This document shows, piece after piece, positions 1-9,505 of a DNA stretch of 64,000 bases (positions are counted from its first letter, which is position 1; each line of letters begins with the position of its first letter). The stretch lies in NCBI RefSeq assembly GCF_047495875.1, contig NC_092480.1, positions 1,178,001 to 1,242,000 on the forward strand, in the 5' to 3' direction. Source of the stretch: Pithys albifrons albifrons (taxonomy: Eukaryota > Chordata > Aves > Passeriformes > Thamnophilidae). A model generated the notes under the pieces. It had not been told where the DNA came from. It was given only the letters and a program-made list of their open reading frames with translations, and ran no database searches. A program made the position numbers and the translations under genes.

Positions 1-774
1 CCACTGCCGCCCATTGCCCATCCATTGCAATCGCAGCCATTCCTGCCCATTGCCCATCCATTGCAATCGCAGCCATTCCTGCCCATTGCCCATCCATTGC
101 AATCGCAGCCACTGCCGCCCATTGCCCATCCATTGGAATCGCAGCCATTCCTGCCCATTGCCCATCCATTGGAATCGCAGCCATTCCTGCCCATTGCCCA
201 TCCATTGGAATCGCAGCCATTCCTGCCCATTGCCCATCCATTGGAATCGCAGCCATTCCTGCCCATTGCCCATCCATTGGAATCGCAGCCATTCCTGCCC
301 ATTGCCCATCCATTAGAATCGCAGCCATTCCTGCCCATTGCCCATCCATTGGAATCGCAGCCATTCCTGCCCATTGCCCATCCATTGGAATCGCAGCCAT
401 TCCTGCCCATTGCCCATCCATTGGAATCGCAGCCATTCCTGCCCATTGCCCATCCATTGGAATCGCAGCCATTCCTGCCCATTGCCCATCCATTGGAATC
501 GCAGCCATTCCTGCCCATTGCCCATCCATTGGAATCGCAGCCATTCCTGCCCATTGCCCATCCATTGGAATCGCAGCCATTCCTGCCCATTGCCCATCCA
601 TTGGAATCGCAGCCATTCCTGCCCATTGCCCATCCATTGGAATCGCAGCCATTCCTGCCCATTGCCCATCCATTGGAATCGCAGCCATTCCTGCCCATTG
701 CCCATCCATTGGAATCGCAGCCATTCCTGCCCATTGCCCATCCATTGGAATCGCAGCCATTCCTGCCCATTGCC
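1..774. repeat. 36-bp minisatellite array, cut by the left edge
   Basis: A 36-bp unit repeats head to tail about 21.5 times with almost no length change. Each unit reads roughly CCATTCCTGCCCATTGCC followed by CATCCATTGGAATCGCAG. Variation is clustered. The first three units carry GCAATC instead of GGAATC, and units 1 and 4 carry CACTGCCG instead of CATTCCTG. One unit near 314 has TAGAATC. The array stops at 774 inside a half unit and runs off the window on the left, so its full size is unknown. Since 36 is a multiple of 3, frames stay open on both strands. These are a by-product of the period and not evidence of a gene. High unit identity suggests recent expansion or ongoing homogenisation (inference). 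Confidence 0.97.
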
Positions 775-956
775 AGGGGTTTTGAACAGGTGCCAAAGCA
801 TTCCCAGAACTTTTCCTGCCCCAGGAATGATGCTGTTTGCATTGTGAGACTGACTGCACTCAGGAGCAGCCCAGAGCAAAGCACAGGAGCTCAAAGGAAA
901 GACTTCCAGGTGAGAGCAGAAACACTGAGGGTATTCCCAATACACAGATCTATGCT

Positions 957-2385
957 GGGGGCCGCCCCCCCCCGGCCCCACGCCGGGGCCGCCCCCCCCC
1001 CGGCCCCACGCGCCCCCCACGCCGGGGCCGCCCCCCCCCCGGCCCCACGCGCCCCCCCACGCCGGGGCCGCCCGGCCCCACGCGCCCCCCACGCCGGGGG
1101 CCGCCCCCCCCCCGGCCCCACGCGCCCCCCCACGCCGGGGCCGCCCCCCCCCCCCCGGCCCCACGCGCCCCCCACGCCGGGGCCGCCGCCCCCCCCCCGG
1201 CCCCCACGCGCCCCCCCACGCCGGGGCCGCCGCCCCCCCCCCGGCCCCACGCGCCCCCCACGCCGGGGCCGCCGCCCCCCCCCCGGCCCCACGCGCCCCC
1301 CACGCCGGGGCCGCCGCCCCCCCCCGGCCCCACGCGCCCCCCACGCCGGGGCCGCCGCCCCCCCCCCGGCCCCACGCGCCCCCCCACGCCGGGGCCGCCG
1401 CCCCCCCCCCGGCCCCACGCGCCCCCCCACGCCGGGGCCGCCGCCCCCCCCCCGGCCCCACGCGCCCCCCACGCCGGGGCCGCCCCCCCCCCCCCCGCCC
1501 CACGCGCCCCCCACGCCGGGGCCGCCCCCCCCCCCCCCGCCCCACGCGCCCCCCACGCCGGGGCCGCCCCCCCCCCCCCCGCCCCACGCGCCCCCCCACG
1601 CCGGGGCCGCCCCCCCCCCCCCCGCCCCACGCGCCCCCCACGCCGGGGCCGCCCCCCCCCCCCCCCGCCCCACGCGCCCCCCACGCCGGGGCCGCCCCCC
1701 CCCCCCCGCCCCACGCGCCCCCCACGCCGGGGCCGCCCCCCCCCCCCCGCCCCACGCGCCCCCCACGCCGGGGCCGCCCCCCCCCCGGCCCCACGCGCCC
1801 CCCACGCCGGGGCCGCCCCCCCCCCCCCGCCCCACGCGCCCCCCACGCCGGGGCCGCCCCCCCCTCGGCCCCACGCGCCCCCCACGCCGGGGCCGCCCCC
1901 CCCTCGGCCCCACGCGCCCCCCCACGCCGGGGCCGCCCCCCCCTCGGCCCCACGCGCCCCCCACGCCGGGGCCGCCCCCCCCTCGGCCCCACGCGCCCCC
2001 CACGCCGGGGCCGCCCCCCCCCTCGGCCCCACGCGCCCCCCACGCCGGGGCCGCCCCCCCCCCTCGGCCCCACGCGCCCCCCACGCCGGGGCCGCCCCCC
2101 CTCGGCCCCACGCGCCCCCCACGCCGGGGCCGCCCCCCCACAGCCCCACACGCCCCACGCCGGGGCCGCCCCCCACAGCCTCACACGCCCCACGCCGGGG
2201 CCGCCCCCCACAGCCCCACACGCCCCACGCCGGGGCCGCCCCCCACAGCCCCACACGCCCCACGCCGGGGCCGCCCCCCACAGCCCCACACGCCCCACGC
2301 CGGGGCCGCCCCCCACAGCCCCACACGCCCCACGCCGGGGCCGCCCCCCACAGCCCCACACCGGGGCCGCCCCCCCCCAGCCCCA
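957..2385. repeat. C-rich, G-quadruplex-prone minisatellite, about 35 units
   Basis: About 35 units of 35-42 bp are anchored by CACGCCGGGGCCGCC and CCCCACGCGCCCC, separated by C-runs of 6 to 14. The array has blocks. Units to about 1475 have CCCGGCCCCACGCG. Units from about 1476 to 1855 mostly lose GG and have longer C-runs. Units from about 1860 to 2120 carry CCCTCGGCCCC. Units from about 2128 to the end are a regular 35 bp with CACAGCCCCACACGCC, where CpG sites look converted to CA. The minus strand holds dense G-runs and should form G-quadruplexes; the plus strand could form i-motifs. Long open frames on both strands come from absence of T/A-rich stop codons. C-run lengths are prone to sequencing error. 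Confidence 0.97.
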
Positions 2386-2389
2386 CAAC

Positions 2390-5300
2390 CCATCAGGCCA
2401 GACAAATAAAAAGGAAAAAATCCTGCTGTTTAGATCTTTTTTTAGCAGAGCAGTGAACCAATGAGGCTTGGACAGCTGCAAACCCCAGCAGAAAAGGGCA
2501 GGTGACTCAAACATTCTGCTCCCAGGTAGACACTCGCCCTACTGCTCTTCATCACTGCACTGCTTAATGGGCTGCAGTTTCCCTCTTTTTTTAGTAAAGA
2601 CACCTCCTATATCAATCTATACAATAATCAGCATATCCCGGGGTGTATCCAGAGGTGCAAAGGGCTCCTTGGCAGCTCCTTTCCCCCCAAAGCCAGGGCT
2701 CCCTTTATTAATCTCTTACAGGTGACTGCAAAAGGCTTCACACAGAGGTCCCAGCTTTAGGAAAAGCAGCCCAGTTTCAGAGCAGGTTTTCACTGTCCAA
2801 ACTTTTCTGTGCCCTGTGTGGGGCAGCTCATGGGGTATGAGGTGCCCACAGAGCTCTCTGAGAGGTGAGAGGGCAGCAGGTGCAACTGGATCCTGGGAGT
2901 GGGGGAAAACTTCAGGAACTTTGATGGTAGAGTAGAGAAACTCAGGTAATTCAGTGATCACAGTAAATGCCACAACTCCCCTTTCACATTTGCATTCAAC
3001 AACAACAATCCCCCTGACTTCTTTTCTGCCTCTCTCAGCCTTTCCCTGGGCCAGGCTGGCTGCTCCCAACACCCCCAGAAGGGGTGCTGAGCCCCCCTGG
3101 GCACACTCAGTGCCCTGCAGCCACCTGACCTCCCTGCCAGGCACAGGAGGAGCTGCAGAGGGACAGACTGGAAATGCCAACCAACAGATGGGCATTTCAG
3201 GATGGATTTGTAGCTTTTCCCCTCAATACCCATCAGAGCAGTGCACGGCCTCCTGTGGCACAGCCTGGGCAGACTTAACCCATCCACCACCGAGGAGAAA
3301 CCTCCAGGGAGGGGTTTGGGGCTGCACAGACCCAGAGCTTGCCATAATTTCCCTTGTCCTTTCCTCAATACACTGAAAGCAGCAAAAACAACAACAAAAA
3401 AATCCCAACCAACCAAACACAACAACAACAACAAAACAATCAAAACCTCCACAACTCAGAAAACAACCCGAGAGAGAAAAGTGCTGTGTGGACATTTCTG
3501 GGGCAGGACGAGGAGGCAGAGCTGGAAATGCTTTGCTGGGCAGCCCCCCCTGCTCCTCAGCTCACACTCATCTCCCTGAGCCATCCGCAGCATTCCCCCT
3601 CCCTCCCCTGGCTCTCCAGGCTGCAGGAAGGTGCACAACAACAAAAAACCAGAAGAAACACCAAGTTTTCCTACCTTATTATGCAGCTCTGAGGCTGGAG
3701 GCAGAGTGGAGCAGATGGGGGAATCTCCTCACACCTATAACCACACTGAGGTGCAGCTACAAAATAAATTTGTGTAAACTTACAGAAAACCAAAACCAGC
3801 AAGAAGTTCTGACCGACCAGAGCAGACTCAAACGTGACAAAGGGCTGTGCTGCTCAATAAATCCTCGTCCTGTAAATGTGCCCCAGGTGATGGGGATTGT
3901 GATAATTGGGCCATCGTGGCTTTATTTGACACACCTGGGTGAAAAATCCCCACACTGTGGTTTGGTCACATCCATAAGAATCCTCTCCAAGGTCCCTCCT
4001 TTGGGTGGCTTTTAATTGACTGAATAAACTTATACTGAAGATGGGAGAAAATATTTTCCCAAGGGAAAGTCTGAGGAGAGAACTTAAAACTTTATTCTGC
4101 CAATTAATGGAATCAGGGGCTTGCCCAAGGGAGGGTTAGCACTGCTCTTACTGCTTTTGTGTGGATCTGCAGGAAACAACCCTGCTGCCTGTGTTTGTGT
4201 TTATCCCACAGAATTCCTGAATCCCTGTCCACTTCCACTCCCTTTACAGGAGACAAACAGTGCAGGAGGGAAATTCTGTCAGATTTAGGGCTGGGAGGAG
4301 ATGGACTTATCTAACAATACGTTTTGTTTTGCAAAGTGGATCAGGTTTCTTGGCTCTTGTTCCTTGCTTGGATGAGTGGGAAAGATCCTCCTATGCCGAG
4401 CTGATGCTCAGCCCTCCCAAGGGAATAACCACAATTAGCAAAATTGCACCGTGATGCAAATGATGATGGTGAGCTTGAGATTCCCCATCTGTTAATGCTC
4501 ATTGAGAAGACCTGAAATCCCTCAATTCCAACAGAAATACCTGGGAAAATGTTGGCTCCAGCAAAAAGTGGCTCTCCCACAGTGAGTTGTACAGGCTGAA
4601 TTTGTGAGCTCCAGCTGCAAAACTGGCCTTTAAACCTGAGCCTCAGATGAGCTTCAGTCCAAGCCCAGCTTTTGATCAAGCTTTGGAGGGAGGGAAAGAG
4701 CTGCAAGGTCTAAAGAACACTCAGTGGTGGGGTAGCAAGGGAAATGCTTTATGCTGATCACATGGAAAACAACATCAAAGCCTGAACAATAAAGTGAATT
4801 TATTCAATTGGTCCAAAACCTGCTTATTTTAAAATCAATTCATATTGAACCTCCATAACAATGAAATCATAACCCCTGGCAGAGTAATGAACTTGGCCTG
4901 ACCTCAGCCACTCATCCTGAGAGAGTGAAGCCACCAGAGAGGGGCTGGAGCAACCTGGAGGGAGGCAGAGCTTGTGGGCACTGAGACCAGTCAGCAAATC
5001 ACAGCAAAACTCTGCAAAAGAATCCTGGAAACAACAAATCCACCCACAAGCCCAAAACAAAGGCTTAGGCCATTGATAGAGCTGTGCTTTTCCCAGAGCT
5101 CTGCCAGGCTGGGCTGGCTCTGCCTCTGCTTTCCAGGAACTTGCTGAGGGGCAGTGAAAGTGGAATTTGATGAAACAGCTTGAAATTAAGCACTAGAGTT
5201 TTCTTCTCCACCTTCCACTGAGCCACCCCAGACCCACCAGCACTGTTCCTTTCCCTGATCAGATCCCAGCCCAAATCCTTGGAAGTGCTTCTGGGCCAGA

Positions 5301-6420
5301 TGGCTGATGGCTGCACATCACCAGGACCTGGCTTAGGATGAACCAGTCTGAGATGATGATTTATTTTGCCAAGTCTCAGACACTGGAACAAAACCAGGGG
5401 GCTTGGACAGGCAGGAGTTTGTGAAACGTGGCAGCATCACACCTTGGAGAAATTTCTCTTTGAGGAGGAGCCAGGAGAGAGTCCAAGAGCAGCAGTGCTG
5501 GGTGGAGCACACAGAGCCACACAGAGCAGGCAGCAGGTTGCACACACCTTGTTTTACCTCAGCAAGTCGGGCTTAACATCTTAAAACCGCCCAACCAGCA
5601 GCACAGCATTTCCCTCTGAGCCCCTCTTTATTTTCAAAGCTTAATCAGGGGAACATTTTGTGTCCCAGTCAGAAAGTCTGACATTTCAGGCTGGAAATGA
5701 CCAGGGGGCAGCTCTGCTCCTCGTCTTCTCTGTTTTTGCAAGTGAGAGCAGTGAAGGAGTGGGAGGCAAATGTGCAGCTCCAGCTGGGGTGGCCCAGCGA
5801 GGCCACTCGTGCTGTGATCACCAGTGAGGGTGGGAGGATGGAGAGCAGCACCAGGCAGAGGAAAAGCCTCAGTTAGCAGCTCATTTCATTGGCTTTGCTA
5901 TAACAAAACTTCAAAGTGCTGATTGATCAGAAGGGCTTTGCTGGGTACAAAGAGCAGGATGATTAAAGCTCCCAGGAGCAGTGATTGTGAGGCAGCAGTG
6001 GAGCCCTTCTCCCTTCCTGATGGAGGCACGTTTATCCTGCCAAGCTTTACACCTGCTCCTCAAAGAAGAAAAGAGCTTTTTGACTCTGTATTTGTATTGC
6101 AGCCACATGGAGAGAGGGCTCCAGGACTAAGGAGGAAAGGTGGAGCCTCCTCTCCAGCTGTGCTTAACAAATAACTCTGCACCAAAACAGGGAGGAACCT
6201 GAGAGGGAAAGGCTCCCATGGGTGTTACCAGGAGAACACCAACCCATGCTGAGAAGGACAGGCCAAAGGACCAGCACTGCCCAGTGGGGATGGTTTCATC
6301 CCTCACCTGAGCAGGACAAGGAAAAGCCCCACATGGGAAGGACGGACACACTGGGCACTGTTGTGGGCAGAGCACTTGCTCCTGCTGTGCCTCGAGCCCT
6401 CAGCTGTGCAACAGCACAAT
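2390..6420. other. Single-copy non-coding DNA, upstream flank
   Basis: No reading frame here shows codon-like structure or splice context that I would defend. Composition is mixed and moderately CpG-depleted, as in vertebrate intergenic DNA. A CAA/AAC-rich low-complexity tract lies near 3376-3450. AATAAA-like strings occur (for example near 2404, 3857 and 4787) but nothing links them to a transcript end. Confidence 0.6.
3376..3450. repeat. CAA/AAC-rich low-complexity tract
   Basis: The stretch is built from AACAACAACAA, AACCAACCAAAC and ACAACAACAACAAAAC runs with very few G. It is an imperfect trinucleotide/tetranucleotide tract. It could be a decayed retroposon tail, but no recognisable retroposon body is attached on either side. 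Confidence 0.75.
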
Positions 6421-7045
6421 GACACTCCCTGCACCCCCTAACACTCCTCCTGTACCCCCTGACATTCCTCCTGCACCCTCTGACACTCCTCCTGCACACC
6501 CTGACACTCCTCCTGCACCCCCTGACACTCCCTGCACATCCTGACACTTCTCCTGCACCCCCTGACACTCCTCCTGTACATCCTAACACTCCTGCAGCCC
6601 CTGACATTCCTCCTGCATCTCCTGACACTCCCTGCACCTCCTCACACTCCTCCTGCACATCCTGACACTCCCCCTGCACCCCCTGACACTCCTACACCCC
6701 CTGACACTCCTCCTGCATCTCCTGACACTCCTTGCACATCCTCACACTCCCCCTGCACCCCCTGACACTCCTCCTGCACCCCCTGACACTCCCCCTGCAC
6801 ATCCTGACACTCCCCCTGCACCCCCTGACATTCCTCCTGCACCCCCTGAGACTCCCTGCACCCCCTGACACTCCTCCCGCACTCCCTGACACTCCTCCTG
6901 CACCCCCTGACACTCCCTGCACCCCCTGACACTCCTCCTGCCTCTCCTGACACTCCTGCACACCCTAACACTCCTCCTGCACCCCCTGACACTCCTGCAC
7001 CCCCTGACACTCCTCCCGCACTCCCTGACACTCCCTGCTCCTCTC
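6421..7045. repeat. 18-21 bp pyrimidine-rich minisatellite
   Basis: About 30 imperfect units of CTCCTGCACCCCCTGACA(CTC) type run through the segment. Short units lack the extra CTC, giving an 18/21-bp mix. Variants include TGCACATCCTGACACTCC, TGCATCTCCTGACACTCC and CCCGCACTCCCTGACACT, which recur in the same order in places (around 6655-6830), suggesting a higher-order duplication. Frames stay open on the minus strand only because units lack stops. Confidence 0.95.
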
Positions 7046-7635
7046 AGGCAGCCCAGACACCCCTGGGTGCCTGTCCAGCACCTCCCACAGCAAATCCCAG
7101 GCTGCAATTCATGTAAAACCCCCAATATTACACACACGATGCTGCCACATTCACAGTTCCACCCACCACGTTGGTACAGCCACCAAAATAGCCACGTGGG
7201 CTCCAAACCACCCAGGACAGCCCCACAGCCAGTGCCACCTGGAGGGCACAGACCCCCTCTCTGCCCCCTGCAGCACCAAGACAAAGTCGTGTCACATTAA
7301 AGCCCATCTCATGAGCCTTATCAGGGAGATGGATCAAAGCCTGGATAACAGCTCTCTTCAGACTCAGGAGTCAGATATTTCAGAGAACTGATTTGGCAAT
7401 GATCCAAATGATATAATTAAGGGATCAAGATCGAGTTAAGCTGGACTTAAATAGCTCTGAAACTGTATCAGATACATTAAAGCACAGGATAATTCTGCAT
7501 TGCAGCATCGTTTGGAGGTTCTGGCACAGAGCTCCAGGTCCTGCTTGGTCTATGTATTAGAACTGGGCTTAAATTCCCCGTGTCAGACAGTTCTGTTATT
7601 CCATATGCTGTCAAGATCTCTACAACTCACTGCTA
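7046..7635. other. Single-copy non-coding DNA
   Basis: I see no gene. The last 280 bp are AT-richer, with GATATAATTAAGGGATC near 7410 and several GATA-type strings. It leads directly into a CR1 fragment. Confidence 0.55.
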
Positions 7636-7877
7636 TAGGGGAAATTGAAGTTGGATATCAGAAAGAAATTCTTTGCAGAGAGAGTGCTCAGGGATTGGAA
7701 TGGGCTGCCCAGAGAGGGGGTGGATTCCCCATCCCTGGAGGTTTTTCAGCTGAGCTTGGCCGTGGCACTGAGTGCCATGATCTGGTAAAGGGACTGGAGT
7801 TGGCCCAAGGGTTGGACTCGATGATCTCGGAGGGCTTTTCCAACCCAATCCATTCTATGATTCTGTGATTCTATGAC
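7636..7877 (+). mobile_element. CR1-type LINE, 3' end fragment
   Basis: The segment follows the known avian CR1 3' region. It has TTGGATATCAGAAAGAAATTC, then GGAATGGGCTGCCCAGAGAG, CCCATCCCTGGAGGTTTTTC, TTGGACTCGATGATCTCGGA, and the terminal CATTCTATGATTCTGTGATTCTATGA. It is 5'-truncated, as most CR1 copies are, and holds no reverse transcriptase coding sequence. It is the longest CR1 piece in the window. The sequence before about 7636 is not clearly CR1, so the left edge is approximate. Confidence 0.95.
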
Positions 7878-7879
7878 AG

Positions 7880-8823
7880 TGATTTCAGTGTCTCCAAAGC
7901 TTTCACCTTCCTTTGCAGACCCTACAAATTCACCAGCACAAGTGTGGATCCAGTGGAGCAAATTAAAGCCTGATAATGGTGAGCTTTGCTTTCCTTAATC
8001 CCTCTGACAGATCCTTTAAAAGGGCCTCAGATGTGGAATTCTTGGCTTACACTCCTCCTGGAAATTCTCAGCCTTCATCAAGCAGAGAAAGAGTTAAATC
8101 ACGCCAGAAACAGAAAATTTTATGTGTGGGGAACTGCTCAGAATTGGTCAAAATTATCACTATTGCAATGAGCAATATTGACTGGCTTCACTGGTGTGAT
8201 ACTGGAATAAAAAGCTCAGGTTAAGTCTCAGAATTTGAGGTACTCTGAATTCCTGGTCCCACTTGACAAGCTTTGCTTGTTCCCAAAGCTTCTCCCTTAA
8301 GCAGCAGTTGAAGAAATAGCATTTGGAACTTGAATGATTTAGAAACTGCCCTGATTTTTTACCTTTTTGATTCCTGAACATAAGTCACCTCTTGATTGAG
8401 AGTGTATCAGGTCTCAAATTAAATGTATTTTTTCCCCTGATTGAGGATACATTTGTGGTGAAAGGAGCTCTGTGTGTTTTATTTACAGTGCTGTGCCTGG
8501 CTCTGAGATTGCCCAAACACGGTGATATATTCCTGCTTTGTTCTCCTCACAGCATTTTCCTGCCTCTTTACTGGGAGCTTTACGACCTTTTTTGTGCAAT
8601 ACGAATTCAGCAGCCTATATATAATTTTTTTAAATAATAAATACAGTGTTTACAAGAATAAAACTTCAGTTCTAGATAGAAATATGCACCCACATATGTG
8701 TGTCAGTGCCAAAAACTCTGAGCTCTGCCCAGTGGTGAGGGCCAGGACTGAACTCTCCATGCCCATTGCTCAGCTGCTCCTGGGAGCCCCAACCCTGTCC
8801 CTGCAGGGCTCAGCCCAGCTGGG
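7880..8823. other. Single-copy AT-rich non-coding DNA
   Basis: This is AT-rich sequence without a supportable exon. Around 8610-8690 it is especially AT-rich (TATATATAATTTTTTTAAAT, then AATAAATAC and AATAAAAC). That resembles a 3' UTR end on the plus strand, but no upstream exon was identified, so it remains a composition note. Confidence 0.5.
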
Positions 8824-9105
8824 CCAGACCTGTGTGAGGAGGAGGAGGAGGGAGAGCCTTCATCCCAGGGGACCTGGGAAGTCAGAGCTCACAACCCTGG
8901 CAAGCTGAGCTGACACATTTCTTTGCTGCTTTTGGTGCCAGATAAACTTCCAGTTGCCAGACCTGTGTGAGGAGGAGGAGGAGGAGGAGGAGGAGGAGGA
9001 GGAGGAGGAAGATCCTTCATCCCAGGGGACCTGGGAAGTCAGAGCTCACAACCCTGGCAGGCTGAGCCAACACATCACATTCCTGCTTTTGGTGCCAGCT
9101 GAAAT
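8824..9105. repeat. Tandem segmental duplication, two copies of about 135-150 bp
   Basis: Copy 1 (8824-8956) and copy 2 (8957-about 9105) share CCAGACCTGTGTGAGGAGGA, then CTTCATCCCAGGGGACCTGG, GAAGTCAGAGCTCACAACCC, and CTGCTTTTGGTGCCAG near the end. They differ by point changes (GGCAAGCTGAGCTGACA against GGCAGGCTGAGCCAACA), small gaps and the length of an internal GAG tract. It is therefore a direct tandem duplication that has had time to diverge. Confidence 0.92.
8969..9011. repeat. (GAG)n microsatellite in duplicate copy 2
   Basis: About 14 GAG/GGA triplets sit at the position where the first copy of the duplication (8836-8851) has only about five. The open frame here reads poly-glutamate, but this is a repeat artefact in non-coding sequence. 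Confidence 0.95.
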
Positions 9106-9394
9106 CCCAGCTGGGAGGTGTTGTGCTGTTGCCCTGAAGGACACAACCAGCTTGGAATGTTGGGTTGGCTCACCTGGAGCTCAGGTGACCCAGGGCCAGG
9201 GCAGGGCAGCTTTAATACCCTTGGCACTACTGAGCACAGTTCTAACCCAGCTGTCACACCCAGACCAAAACTGCAGATGGGCTCCTTTCCTGTCATGGGC
9301 TCCTTTTCTGTCACAGCTCCCTAAAAAAATGTATTTGGAATGGCAAAGAAAAATACATGACAGTGTGGAAAATGACCCCAGGGAGGCCATGAGG

Positions 9395-9505
9395 AAGTCG
9401 TGGCCAATGATCAGAACTAATGGATCACTATTTAATAATAACACTCAGCTCTTGAATAGGTTTGAGGCTTCAAAGAGCTGTGCAAACAGTGGTTAATTAA
9501 TCCCC
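9395..9505. promoter_or_regulatory. Candidate conserved non-coding element, AT-rich
   Basis: This AT-rich block stands out from GC-rich flanks. It holds CCAATGATCAGAACTAATGG, ATTTAATAATAACAC and TGGTTAATTAATCC, that is, several TAAT cores typical of homeodomain sites. It has no repeat-family resemblance. Conservation is suspected from composition and motif density only. Confidence 0.25.

Noticed and set aside
1..774. Regular direct repeats resembling a CRISPR array
   Set aside because: The 36-bp units are head to tail with no unique spacers, in vertebrate DNA without cas genes.
25..2514. Very long open frames (up to 794 codons on plus, 733 on minus) suggesting a large proline-rich or glycine-rich protein
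   Set aside because: They follow two minisatellites whose units lack stops. Several frames and both strands are open at once, and there is no splice, start or unique-sequence coding support.
8954..9496. Poly-glutamate open frame of 180 codons
   Set aside because: The poly-Glu is a GAG microsatellite inside a non-coding tandem duplication.
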